DNA of 64,000 nt, taken from contig NZ_JACIHE010000016.1 of assembly GCF_014198245.1 (NCBI RefSeq), positions 124,001 through 188,000 of the forward strand. Direction: 5' to 3'. This DNA is from Bradyrhizobium sp. cir1. Its GTDB lineage: Bacteria > Pseudomonadota > Alphaproteobacteria > Rhizobiales > Xanthobacteraceae. The position numbers and the translations under genes were made by a program. The notes beneath the pieces were generated by a model. That model worked only from the letters and a program-made list of their open reading frames with translations, did no database searches and had not been told where the DNA came from. Positions 25,796 through 33,938 of this stretch are shown in pieces (position 1 is the stretch's first letter; each line of letters opens with the position of its first letter).

Positions 25796-25981
25796 AGATT
25801 CTTCGAGCACGGGAATCTCACCCATCTCGTTGACGGCCTTGCGCCATTCCGCGGTGCGCGTGACGCTGCCGCCAAAGTTGGTCCACACCGGCTCGAACGT
25901 CTCGCCGCAAAGCGTCAGCATCAGCGCCAGCTTGTAGCTGTTGCCGGATTCGGGGAAGTAGTGCAGGCGGTAGAGGGGCAT
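25796..25981 (-). pseudogene. Glutathione S-transferase remnant (N-terminal thioredoxin-like part only)
   Basis: The frame starting at 25981 (MPLYRLHYFPESGNSYKLAL ... AEWRKAVNEMGEIPVLEE) is a clear GST N-terminal domain of 60 residues, with the cis-Pro of EIPVLE. It then breaks off: the expected glutathione-binding continuation and the whole C-terminal helical domain (about 140 residues) are missing, and the frame wanders to a stop at 25727. The remnant overlaps the end of the haem-motif gene. It looks like a deletion derivative and is unlikely to be functional. Confidence 0.75.
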
Positions 25982-26027
25982 GGGACCTCGCGGCGCTAGT
26001 GTTTGCCGATCGTTGATCGTCCCACGT

Positions 26028-26058
26028 CGTCATTGCGAGCGCAGCGAAGCAATCCAGC
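26028..26058. repeat. Half copy of repeat family A
   Basis: Only the left arm (CGTCATTGCGAGCGCAGCGA then AGCAATCCAG) is present. It abuts a family B repeat. Confidence 0.7.
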
Positions 26059-26090
26059 AATGCATCCGCGCGTGCGAGCTACCTCCTCAT

Positions 26091-26247
26091 CGTCGTCCCG
26101 GGCAAGCGCAGCGAAGCGGAGCGCAGATCCGGGACCCCATAACCACAGGGAGGCGTTTGGCGAAGACTCGGAGTGACCAGTCGCGCGCGATAACCGCTCC
26201 CTGTGGTTATGGATCCCGGGTTCGCGCTATGCGCGCCCCGGGACGAC
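26091..26247. repeat. Long palindromic repeat, family B (CATAACCACAGGGAG type)
   Basis: The outer arms are CGTCGTCCCGGG and CCCGGGACGAC; the inner arms CCATAACCACAGGGAG and CTCCCTGTGGTTATGG. Related copies lie at 35836-35997 and 43579-43719. It fills the 3' side of the CoA-transferase gene. Confidence 0.85.
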
Positions 26248-26268
26248 AGTGGAGTGCGAGGCGCCGCC

Positions 26269-27474
26269 TCAGCCCACCGCCCCCGAGCCCCGCAGCGCCT
26301 TGATCGTCGCCTCGTCGTATCCCGCCCCGCGCAAAATCTCGTCACTGTGCTCGCCGACCGCGGGCGGCTTGCGCGGCTGGACCTTCTTGGCGCCGTCGAT
26401 CCAGATCGGGCTGTTGATGGTGAGCATGGTGTCGTTCTCGAACGGCACCAGCACCTCGTTGTCGAGCATCTGCTTGTCGTTCGGGATGTCGTCGAGAATG
26501 GCGACGACGCCGAAGACGAGGCCGTTGCCGTCAAGGATCTTGCGCCATTCGGCGAGATCCCTGGTGGCGAAGGTCTCGTCCAAAATCTTGATCAGCTCGA
26601 CCGAGCGGGCGTGGCGGTCGGCCTTGGTGGCGAAGCGGGAATCATTGATCAGGTCTTCGCGCCCGAGGCATTTGGCCAGCGTCGGAAACTGCTTCTCCTC
26701 GTTCAGCAGCGACAGGATCAGCCAGCGACCGTCCCTGCACTGGTAGTGGTTGGCGACCGCGTTCAGCGCGCGCTCGCGCGGCCGCCGCTCGCCGAACTTG
26801 GCGCCGCAGAGTTTTGCCTGCGCCAGCACGCTCGCCGCCCATACCCCGTTCGCCATCAAATTGGAGGCGACATGGGAACCCTTGCCGGTCTTCTCGCGCT
26901 GATACAGCGCCGTGACGATCGCGCTGTACAGCGACATGGCGCAGGGGTGGTCGCCCATGCCGGCGACCGAGCGCGCCGGCGTGGTGTCGATGTCGGCGCG
27001 GACGAGGTCCATCAGGCCGGAGCGCGCCCAATAGGCGTTGCTGTCGAAGCCGGGCTTGTTGGCTTCCTCGCCCTTCTCGCCGTAGCCGGTGAAGGAGGCG
27101 TAGATCAGCCGGTCGTTGAGATGGGCGAGATGATCATAGGTGATGCCGAGCTTGGCGCGCACCGGCGGCGGCATGTTGGTGATGAAGACGTCGGCCTCTT
27201 CCACCAGCTTGTAGAGCACGGCCTGCGCCTCGGGCTTGGCGAGGTCGAGCGCGATGCTCTTCTTGTTGCGGGCCTCCAGCAGCCAGGCAAAATTGTGCTC
27301 GCCGGTCGGGTAGCCCGGCAGATTGGGCAGATTGCGGTAGGGGTCCCCGGCGCCGGGCGGCTCGATCTTGATGACGTCGGCGCCGAAATCCGACAGCACG
27401 GTCGCGGCCGCGGGCGCTGCGATGAAGCTCGCGCAGTCCAGAACCTTCAGCCCCGCAAAAATGCCCTTGTCCAT
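26269..27474 (-). CDS. CaiB/BaiF (class III) CoA transferase
   Basis: The 401-residue protein starts MDKGIFAGLKVLDCASFIAA and has the family landmarks: VLSDFGADVIKIEPPGAGDP, catalytic Asp144 in PGFDSNAYWA, and the long interlocking C-terminal part. It transfers CoA between carboxylic acids; the substrates cannot be inferred. It stands alone between repeats, with no CoA-metabolic gene adjacent on the same strand. Confidence 0.92.
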   Translation of the reverse strand: MDKGIFAGLKVLDCASFIAAPAAATVLSDFGADVIKIEPPGAGDPYRNLPNLPGYPTGEHNFAWLLEARNKKSIALDLAKPEAQAVLYKLVEEADVFITNMPPPVRAKLGITYDHLAHLNDRLIYASFTGYGEKGEEANKPGFDSNAYWARSGLMDLVRADIDTTPARSVAGMGDHPCAMSLYSAIVTALYQREKTGKGSHVASNLMANGVWAASVLAQAKLCGAKFGERRPRERALNAVANHYQCRDGRWLILSLLNEEKQFPTLAKCLGREDLINDSRFATKADRHARSVELIKILDETFATRDLAEWRKILDGNGLVFGVVAILDDIPNDKQMLDNEVLVPFENDTMLTINSPIWIDGAKKVQPRKPPAVGEHSDEILRGAGYDEATIKALRGSGAVG

Positions 27475-27636
27475 CGCGGCGTTGCTCCCTCGCTCTTGTT
27501 GTTTCCCGCGCGCTGGAATTGGTGCGGGCCAAGTCTGGAAGCATTAGACCGATGTTTCGCCGGGATGCAACGGCGCCGGGCGCAGGGCTCATTGCGCCAT
27601 TCAATGCGCATCCGCCACGGACCCGAAACCATGTCC

Positions 27637-27776
27637 CGTCACCCTGAGGTGCTCGTCCTGCGGTGTACCGCAGGACGAGCCTCGAAGGGCGAGGGCCCGG
27701 CTGCAGCCTGGCCGTTCATCCTTCGAGGCTCCCGGCGCGATGCATGGCATCGCGCCACTCGCACCTCTGGATGACG
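27637..27776. repeat. Repeat, family F
   Basis: CGTCACCCTGAGGTGCTCGT at the left, a CGTCCTGCGGTGTACCGCAG stem, GCCTCGAAGGGCGAGGGCCC facing GGCCGTTCATCCTTCGAGGC, and ATGACG at the right. The rest of the 27475-27820 gap shows nothing else recognisable apart from the CoA-transferase promoter region. Confidence 0.8.
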
Positions 27777-27820
27777 GAACTGTTATTGCGCGTGTTATGA
27801 GGGCGGCTCCAGAAGCGGCC

Positions 27821-30820
27821 TCACTCCTCCCCTGCAAACAACGCAGCATTGCCGCCGGCTGCCGCGGTGTTGATTGTCACCGTCTGCTCGGTCGCAAAGC
27901 GTGCGAGGTAGTGCGGGCCGCCGGCCTTGGGGCCGGTTCCGGACAGGCCGTTGCCGCCGAACGGCTGCACGCCGACCACGGCGCCGATCATGTTGCGGTT
28001 GACATAGATGTTGCCGACCTGGACGCGGTCGATGATGGCTTCGATGGTGTCGTCGATGCGGGAGTGGACGCCGAGTGTGAGGCCGTAGCCGGTGCGCGCG
28101 ATCGCGTGCAGCACGCGTTCGAGGTTCTCGGCGCGATAACGCACCACATGCAGGATCGGACCGAACACCTCTTCGGTGAGCTGGCCGGCATCCCTGAGCT
28201 CAAAAATGTGCGGGGCGACGAAGCAGCCCTCCGGCGCGGAGCCTGCGAAGTGCAGCCGCGCCTCGCTCTTCATCCGCGCGATATGCGCATCGAGCCGCTG
28301 CTTGGCCTCGCGATCGATCACCGGACCGACATGGGTCGCGACATCTGTGGGATCGCCGATCTTCAATTCGCGCGCCGCGCCTGCGATCATCTCGATCATG
28401 CGATCGGCGACGTCCTCCTGCACGAACAGCAGGCGCAGCGCCGAGCAGCGCTGGCCGGCGGAGCGGAATGCGGAGGTCACGACATCATCGGCGACCTGCT
28501 CGGGCAGCGCGGTCGCATCGGCGATCATGGCGTTGATGCCGCCGGTCTCCGCGATCAGCGGCACGATCGGCCCGTCCTTGGCGGCCAGCGTCCGGTTGAT
28601 GCTGCGGGCAACCTCGGTCGAGCCGGTGAAGACGACACCGGCGATATCCTGGTGCGCGGTCAGCGCAGCGCCGATGCGGCCGTCGCCGGTGACGAGATGC
28701 AGCGCGCTTCCGGGGATGCCGGCCTCGTGCAGCAGGGCGATGGCCTCGCGTGCGATGCGCGGCGTCTGCTCGGCGGGTTTTGCCACCACGCTGTTGCCGG
28801 CCATCAGCGCCGCCGTGACCTGGCCGAGGAAGATCGCCAGCGGAAAATTCCACGGCGAGATCGCGACGAAGACGCCGCGGCCGCGCATGCCAAGCGCATT
28901 GCTCTCGCCGGTCGGGCCCGGCATGGCGGCGTCAACGCCGAACAGTTTTCGGCCCTGTGCGGCATAATAGCGGCAGAAGTCGGCGGCCTCGCGCAGCTCC
29001 GACAGCGCGTCGTCGAGGGTCTTGCCGCCTTCGGCTTGCAGCAGCGCGATGAAATGAGCGCCGCGGCTTTCCAGGAGATGCGCGGCCTGCTCCAGCGCCG
29101 CCGCGCGTGTGCCCGCAGGCGTCCGGCTCCAGGCGGCAAAGCCGGCGCGTGCCGCTGCCACCGCCGCATTGGCCTGATCCAGTGTTGCATCAGCGATAGG
29201 CTTGAGATCGATCGCCCCAGCCTTGACGTCCGTCAGCAGCTGATCGAGCGCGGCACGCGCGCCGAACTCGACGCCGCGGGAATTGCGCCGCTCCGGCGCG
29301 AACAGCTCACCCGGCAGCGGAATCCTGGGATGCGCGGCCGCTTGCGGCCGGACGATGGCATCCGCCGGCCGCTGCAGCAGCGCGGGGACCGGCACGCGAT
29401 AGTCGGCGGCCTGCGCCACGAAGGACGAGTTGGCGCCGTTCTCCAAAAGTCGCCGCACCAGATAGGCGAGCAGGTCGCGATGGCTGCCGACCGGCGCATA
29501 GGTGCGGTAGGCGATATCAGGGTGGTCCTTGGCAAGCTGCTCGTAGAGCGCTTCGCCCATGCCGTGCAGGCGCTGAAATTCAAAGCCGCCGCCATCAGCG
29601 GCGAGCTCCAGCACCGTCGCGACCGTCAGCGCGTTGTGGGTGGCGAATTGCGGAAAGATGCGCGGCCGCAAGGCCAGAAGCTTCGCGGAGCAGGCGACGT
29701 AATTCAGATCCGTCATCGACTTGCGGGTGAACACGGGATAGCCGTCGAGCCCGCGCTCCTGCGCGCGCTTGATCTCGGTGTCCCAATAGGCGCCCTTGAC
29801 CAGCCGCACCATCAGCTTGCGGTCATGCGCGCGGGCCAGCGCATCGACATAGTCGATCACCGCGCTCGCGCGCTTCTGATAGGCCTGGATCGCGAGGCCA
29901 AACCCGTCCCAGCCGGCCAGCGAGGGATCGGCGAGCGTTGCCGCGATCACGTCGAGCGACAACTCCAGCCGGTCGGCCTCCTCGGCATCGACGGTGAAGT
30001 TCAGGTCGTGCGCCTTGGCGCGCTGCGCGAGGTCCAGCAGTTGCGGCACCAATTCGCGCATCACGCGGTCGCGGCTGATCGCCTCGAAGCGCGGATGCAG
30101 CGCCGAGAGCTTGACCGAGATGCCGGGCCGGTCGGGCAGGGGATGGTTGCCCGCAGCCTTGCCGATCGTCTCGATCGCGCTGGCATAGGCGTCGAAATAG
30201 CGCTTCGCGTCGGCCGCCGTGCGTGCGCCTTCGCCGAGCATGTCGAAGGAATAGCGCGGCTTCTGGCCGGCGCGCGGCTGACCCCGCTCCAGCGCCTGCT
30301 CGATGGTCTCGCCCAGCACGAAATGATTGCCCATCAGCCGCATCGCCTGGCGCGTGGCGGTGCGCACCGCCGGCGCGCCGAGCCGCTTCACCAGACGGCC
30401 GATGGTGCCGTCGGGCGTCTCGCCGGGCTGGATCACCCGCGCGGAGAGACCGAGCGCCCAGGCCGAGGCGTTGACCAGGAACGCCGTGGACTTGGTCTCG
30501 TGATGGATGAAGTCGCCCTCGCCGAGCTTGTCCTCGATGAACTGGTCGGCGGTGCGCGCATCAGGCACGCGCAGCAGCGCCTCGGCCAGCACCATCAGCG
30601 CGAGGCCCTCCTTGGTCGAGAGCGCGAACTCCCGCAGCATGTCCTCGACGCCGCCGAGCCGATCGTCGCGCTTGCGGATCGCCTCGATCAGCCGCGTCGC
30701 GGTGCGGTCGATCCGCGCCTCCTGCGGCGGGGCCAGATGCGAGGCCGGCAGGAGGCGCGCGGCGATCTCGGCATCGTCAGGGGCGTAGGGGGCGGTGAAG
30801 GGCGGCGGGATGTTCGGCAT
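27821..30820 (-). CDS. putA: Bifunctional proline dehydrogenase / L-glutamate gamma-semialdehyde dehydrogenase
   Basis: The 999-residue protein has the type A PutA layout without the N-terminal ribbon-helix-helix DNA-binding domain found in E. coli PutA. The FAD-dependent proline dehydrogenase barrel covers about 80-420 (VKGAYWDTEIKRAQ, HNALTVATVLE), and the NAD-dependent aldehyde dehydrogenase about 510-960 (SPWNFPLAIFLGQV, the active-site Cys in SAGQRCSALR, the Glu in AETGGINAM). It oxidises proline to glutamate with substrate channelling. The length equals the structurally characterised Bradyrhizobium PutA. As it cannot repress itself, control most likely comes from the divergent Lrp-type gene at 30902. 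Confidence 0.97.
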   Translation of the reverse strand: MPNIPPPFTAPYAPDDAEIAARLLPASHLAPPQEARIDRTATRLIEAIRKRDDRLGGVEDMLREFALSTKEGLALMVLAEALLRVPDARTADQFIEDKLGEGDFIHHETKSTAFLVNASAWALGLSARVIQPGETPDGTIGRLVKRLGAPAVRTATRQAMRLMGNHFVLGETIEQALERGQPRAGQKPRYSFDMLGEGARTAADAKRYFDAYASAIETIGKAAGNHPLPDRPGISVKLSALHPRFEAISRDRVMRELVPQLLDLAQRAKAHDLNFTVDAEEADRLELSLDVIAATLADPSLAGWDGFGLAIQAYQKRASAVIDYVDALARAHDRKLMVRLVKGAYWDTEIKRAQERGLDGYPVFTRKSMTDLNYVACSAKLLALRPRIFPQFATHNALTVATVLELAADGGGFEFQRLHGMGEALYEQLAKDHPDIAYRTYAPVGSHRDLLAYLVRRLLENGANSSFVAQAADYRVPVPALLQRPADAIVRPQAAAHPRIPLPGELFAPERRNSRGVEFGARAALDQLLTDVKAGAIDLKPIADATLDQANAAVAAARAGFAAWSRTPAGTRAAALEQAAHLLESRGAHFIALLQAEGGKTLDDALSELREAADFCRYYAAQGRKLFGVDAAMPGPTGESNALGMRGRGVFVAISPWNFPLAIFLGQVTAALMAGNSVVAKPAEQTPRIAREAIALLHEAGIPGSALHLVTGDGRIGAALTAHQDIAGVVFTGSTEVARSINRTLAAKDGPIVPLIAETGGINAMIADATALPEQVADDVVTSAFRSAGQRCSALRLLFVQEDVADRMIEMIAGAARELKIGDPTDVATHVGPVIDREAKQRLDAHIARMKSEARLHFAGSAPEGCFVAPHIFELRDAGQLTEEVFGPILHVVRYRAENLERVLHAIARTGYGLTLGVHSRIDDTIEAIIDRVQVGNIYVNRNMIGAVVGVQPFGGNGLSGTGPKAGGPHYLARFATEQTVTINTAAAGGNAALFAGEE

Positions 30821-30901
30821 AGCGTGTCCTGTGGCTGAAACTCAGGATAAAGCCCGTGTAACCGCAGTTCGATAGACAAATTAGCCGTTTTGCCTTAGGA
30901 A
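30821..30901. promoter_or_regulatory. putA / Lrp-type regulator divergent promoter region
   Basis: This 81-base gap between divergent starts must hold both promoters. It contains TCCTG...CAGGA (30827-30847) and a less G+C-rich stretch (GATAGACAAATTAG, about 30870) that would suit Lrp-family binding. The exact boxes are not resolvable by eye. Confidence 0.5.
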
Positions 30902-31396
30902 ATGAAGGTCAACACCAGAATTGCCAGACGAAATATGGAACTCGATCGAATCGACCGGAAAATCCTCTCGATTTTGCAGGAAGACGGGCGAATCGCCAAT
31001 GTCGAGCTCGCCGAGCGCATCGGCCTGTCGCCGACCTCGATCGGCGAGCGGCTGAAGCGCCTGCAGCGCGAGGGCTTTGTCGAAGGCTACGGTGCGCGCC
31101 TCAATCCGCACCGGCTCGGCCTCGGCTTGCTCGTGTTCGTCGAGGTGCTGCTCGACAAGACCACGCCCGACAATTTCGAGCGCTTTGCGCGCGCGGTGAA
31201 ACTCGCGCCTGAAGTGCTGGAGTGTCACATGGTTGCCGGCGGCTTCGACTATCTGGTGAAGGCGCGACTAGCCGACATGACCGCCTATCGACGCTTCCTC
31301 GGCGAGACCCTGCTGTCGATGCCGGGTGTGCGCGAAACGCGGACCTATGCGGTGATGGAGGAGATCAAGCGCGACGCACCGTTGCCGGTGGGTTAG
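30902..31396 (+). CDS. Lrp/AsnC-family regulator, likely proline-responsive (PutR-like)
   Basis: The 164-residue protein has an N-terminal winged helix (DRIDRKILSILQEDGRIANV, LAERIGLSPTSIGERLKRLQ) and a C-terminal RAM effector domain (ECHMVAGGFDYLVKARLADM). ATG at 30902 is used, with AGGA close upstream; ATG at 30935 (MELDRIDRK) is the alternative and fits the usual family start better. Divergence from putA is the standard arrangement for an activator of proline catabolism. Confidence 0.93.
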   Translation: MKVNTRIARRNMELDRIDRKILSILQEDGRIANVELAERIGLSPTSIGERLKRLQREGFVEGYGARLNPHRLGLGLLVFVEVLLDKTTPDNFERFARAVKLAPEVLECHMVAGGFDYLVKARLADMTAYRRFLGETLLSMPGVRETRTYAVMEEIKRDAPLPVG

Positions 31397-31528
31397 CGAA
31401 GTGCCGTCGCGATTGTCATTGCCGTGGCGTTGAATAGCGGTCTTCGCTGGAAAAAATAGCTATCCTTGCGCAATCGCAACGCTTGTCGTCGAATGCACTG
31501 ACCGTCTTCTGAAATTTTCTTGGCCTCG

Positions 31529-31549
31529 CTCCCGGAGGTGATCCGGGAG
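31529..31549 (-). terminator. Hairpin downstream of the cold-shock gene
   Basis: CTCCCGGA pairs with TCCGGGAG around a 5-base loop, 20 bases beyond the cold-shock stop. On the minus strand it is followed by AAGAAAATTT and not a run of T, so termination strength is uncertain. It also lies between convergent genes. Confidence 0.45.
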
Positions 31550-31569
31550 GCAGCGAAACGCTGGCGGGC

Positions 31570-31770
31570 TTATACTTTGAGGTTCTCTGCGGAGGTCTTG
31601 CCCCGGTTTGCGATCTCTTCGTATTCAACCGTCTGTCCCTCGTTCAGGGTCGACAGACCGGCTTTCTGCACTGCCGAGATATGCACGAACACATCCTTGC
31701 CTCCCGACGCAGGCTGGATAAATCCATAACCCTTCGTCGGGTTGAACCACTTGACCGTACCTTTAGCCAT
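31570..31770 (-). CDS. Cold-shock protein (CspA family)
   Basis: The 66-residue protein is a single cold-shock domain with the RNA-binding motifs KGYGFIQP (RNP1) and DVFVHIS (RNP2). It starts MAKGTVKWFNPT at the ATG at 31770, with GGAGA upstream. It binds single-stranded nucleic acid as an RNA chaperone. The leader contains the perfect palindrome AACCGGCCGGTT (31823-31834), which might be a structure or binding site in the 5' region. Confidence 0.96.
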   Translation of the reverse strand: MAKGTVKWFNPTKGYGFIQPASGGKDVFVHISAVQKAGLSTLNEGQTVEYEEIANRGKTSAENLKV

Positions 31771-32008
31771 CACGACTTCTCCGCGGGTCTTCCTCCAAGA
31801 TCTCGAACCGCCAGTCCCCGCCAACCGGCCGGTTCGGTCCTAACAGGATACGCGGATTGTGGCGGGCTTGGTAGCTCAAACCACATCAGCTTTTCGCCGA
31901 ATTCCGCTCAACTTCGCGGCGTTTTTGCCGGTTTTGCCCGTTTCGCGGTCAATCGGCAGGAACGCGACGGATCTGCTGCGGAAGGAAAGGATCAAGTGGC
32001 CGTTCTTC

Positions 32009-32046
32009 CTTACCCTCCCCTGGAGGGCCCTCCAGGGGAGGGTAAG
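32009..32046. terminator. Perfect 38-base palindrome downstream of sorB
   Basis: The two arms of 19 bases (CTTACCCTCCCCTGGAGGG and its exact complement) meet with no spacer. It lies 16 bases past the sorB stop. The CTCCCCTGGAGGG core is shared with 37659-37819. It could form a very strong hairpin and end the sorAB transcript. Confidence 0.6.
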
Positions 32047-32062
32047 TGCGTGATGCGGTCCG

Positions 32063-32371
32063 TCAGTAAGTCGCGGCCAGATAATCGACGATCTTGCCGA
32101 CATCGGCGTCGTCGATCGGTGCGCCATAGACCTTGATCATCTTGGTCACTTCAGCTTGCCAGAAGTCCTTCTTGTCCTTCATCGGCGGTTGGGTGGCGAT
32201 GTAGTCGGATGAGTGGCAGGCGGAGCAATTGCCCTGCACCACCTCGAGATTGGGCCCGGGCTTGAACGCGGCGACCTCATCGGGGGTCTTGTAGTTGAGC
32301 GGCGCCGCGGTCACGGCACTGATGCCGGCGGCGAGGGCGAGGGTGACGGCGAGGAGAACGGTGCGCTGCAT
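32063..32371 (-). CDS. sorB: Sulfite dehydrogenase cytochrome c subunit
   Basis: The 102-residue protein has a Sec signal peptide (MQRTVLLAVTLALAAGISAV, cleaved near VTAAP), one haem motif (Cys49-Ser-Ala-Cys52-His53) and a likely distal Met64. It is a small mono-haem cytochrome that takes electrons from the SorA molybdenum subunit in the periplasm. The second of two close ATGs (32371) is used, because the GAGGGAGG site abuts the first. It is 12 bases downstream of sorA. Confidence 0.93.
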   Translation of the reverse strand: MQRTVLLAVTLALAAGISAVTAAPLNYKTPDEVAAFKPGPNLEVVQGNCSACHSSDYIATQPPMKDKKDFWQAEVTKMIKVYGAPIDDADVGKIVDYLAATY

Positions 32372-32383
32372 GATCATCCTCCC

Positions 32384-33583
32384 TCAGGCCACGCTGACGC
32401 GGACGGTTTCGACGACGTTGCGCAAATAGCCCGCCGGGTTCCAGCGCGGCGTATCCGGCTGGGTCTCCCCGCCATTGCCGGTGGCGCGCACCTTGAGCTC
32501 AACGGCGCCGGCCGCGAGCTTCACCGGCAGCTTCCATTCGCGGAACGCGTACTTGCCGAGATCCTTACCGAGCTTCGCGCTCGTCCAGGTCTTGCCGCCG
32601 TCGGTGGAGACCTCGACGTCCTTGATGCCCTTGCCGCCGTCGAAGGCGATGCCGCGCAGCGTCACAGCTCCCGCCTTCAGCCTAGCGCCATCGGGGATGC
32701 TGGTGATGAAGGAGCGGATGGTGAAGCGGTTGATCGGGATCGTCGCCTTCGGCGCGGTGCCGGGCTCGATCGCGTTGTTCGGCGTATCGGGAATGCGATA
32801 GGCCGACTTCATCCAGAAGCCGTCATAGACGCTGTCGATGACGGTGATCTCGTTGAGGTGCTTGACCCAGTAGGTGCCGTAATAGCCGGGCACGACCAGG
32901 CGCAGCGGAAAGCCGTTGAGGAACGGCAGGTCCTCGCCGTTCATGCCATAGGCGAGCATCACCTCGCCGTCGGTAGCGTGATCGAGATCGAGCGCCTTGA
33001 TGAAGTCGGGCGTCTTGTCGCTGACCGGGCCGTCCATGCCGTTGAACGTGACCTGCTTGGCGCCGCTCTGCACGCCCGCCATCTCCAGCACGGCCTTGAG
33101 CGGGACGCCGCGCCAGCGTGCGCAGCCCATCGCGCCATTGGCGAGCTGGCCGCCGGCGACGCGTGGCTCGAAGAAGCCGCGGCTGTTGCCGGAGCACTGG
33201 TTGACGGCGACGATCTCCGTCGCCTTCATCTTCCTGATGTCCTTCAGCGACAGCTTGAGCGGCTTGTCGATCTTGCCCTTGACCTCCAGCGTGAACTTGT
33301 CGGGATCGAGATTGTAGGGCAGGTCGGAGAGGTGATAGCGCACGAAGAAGGCGTTGTTCGGCGTGAGCGGCCCATCGTTGAACACCGCGAACGGCGTCTC
33401 GAGCTGCGGCGGGCGGCTGGTCAGCCCGATCATCGGTCGCTTCTGCGGATATTTTACCAGCGGCCGTTCGCCATTGACGAAGGGCAGGGTGACGGTGTCG
33501 AGGGCCAGCGCTTTGGTGGAATTCAGTGTGGCCGCAATGGCGGTAAGCCCCGCTCCTTTGAGCAGGTCGCGTCGATCGAACAT
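32384..33583 (-). CDS. sorA: Sulfite dehydrogenase molybdenum subunit
   Basis: The 399-residue protein starts MFDRRDLLKGAGLTAIAATL, a Tat signal, fitting a cofactor-loaded periplasmic enzyme. The sulfite-oxidase fold follows with molybdenum-ligand Cys130 (VNQCSGNSRG), NGFPLRLVVPGYYG, and a C-terminal dimerisation domain (ITSIPDGARLKAGAVTLRGI). It oxidises sulfite to sulfate and passes electrons to SorB, useful during growth on organosulfur compounds or thiosulfate. Size and gene order match SorAB of Starkeya. Confidence 0.95.
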   Translation of the reverse strand: MFDRRDLLKGAGLTAIAATLNSTKALALDTVTLPFVNGERPLVKYPQKRPMIGLTSRPPQLETPFAVFNDGPLTPNNAFFVRYHLSDLPYNLDPDKFTLEVKGKIDKPLKLSLKDIRKMKATEIVAVNQCSGNSRGFFEPRVAGGQLANGAMGCARWRGVPLKAVLEMAGVQSGAKQVTFNGMDGPVSDKTPDFIKALDLDHATDGEVMLAYGMNGEDLPFLNGFPLRLVVPGYYGTYWVKHLNEITVIDSVYDGFWMKSAYRIPDTPNNAIEPGTAPKATIPINRFTIRSFITSIPDGARLKAGAVTLRGIAFDGGKGIKDVEVSTDGGKTWTSAKLGKDLGKYAFREWKLPVKLAAGAVELKVRATGNGGETQPDTPRWNPAGYLRNVVETVRVSVA

Positions 33584-33769
33584 GTGGTCTCCTCCCGGAG
33601 CTTTTTCGTTGGGCCGCGGTCATCACCGCGAAACCCGCGCTCATCTGTCGCAACGAACAGGACGAAGTCAATTCGTGCTTTCGCAGCAGGTCCATGCCGC
33701 TGCGTTGCAGCAAGCCGATGTTACGTTTGCAGTGAGATGGAGGTGAGCTGTAACCGCCGTGGCGGTGTG

Positions 33770-33930
33770 CTCCCTCGCCCCGTTCTTACGGGGAGAGGGT
33801 TGGGGTGAGGGGCCTCTCTCCACACGTGAGGTCCATCGAGAGACCTGTACCCCCTCATCCGGATCGCGCCGGACGATGCTTCGCATCGCCGGGGGGCGAT
33901 CCGACCTCTCCCCGCAAGCGGGGAGAGGTG
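33770..33930. repeat. Inverted repeat, family E (CTCTCCCCGC / GGGGAGAGG)
   Basis: The outer arms are CCCTCGCCCC...GGGGAGAGGG and CCTCTCCCCGCAAGCGGGGA, with internal GGTGAGGGG/CCCCTCATCC and GGACGATGCTTCGCATCGCC segments. Versions lie at 51279-51420 and 55943-56087. It fills most of the 33584-33938 gap between the cyclase stop and the sorA start; the remainder near 33584-33770 holds the sorA promoter. Confidence 0.8.
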
Positions 33931-33938
33931 AAGAAAGA

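Noticed and set aside
27740..30838. A very long open frame antisense to putA (about 1030 codons)
   Set aside because: It is the mirror of a real gene in G+C-rich DNA. The product is Arg/Ala/Gly/His-rich with no domain, and putA is certain.
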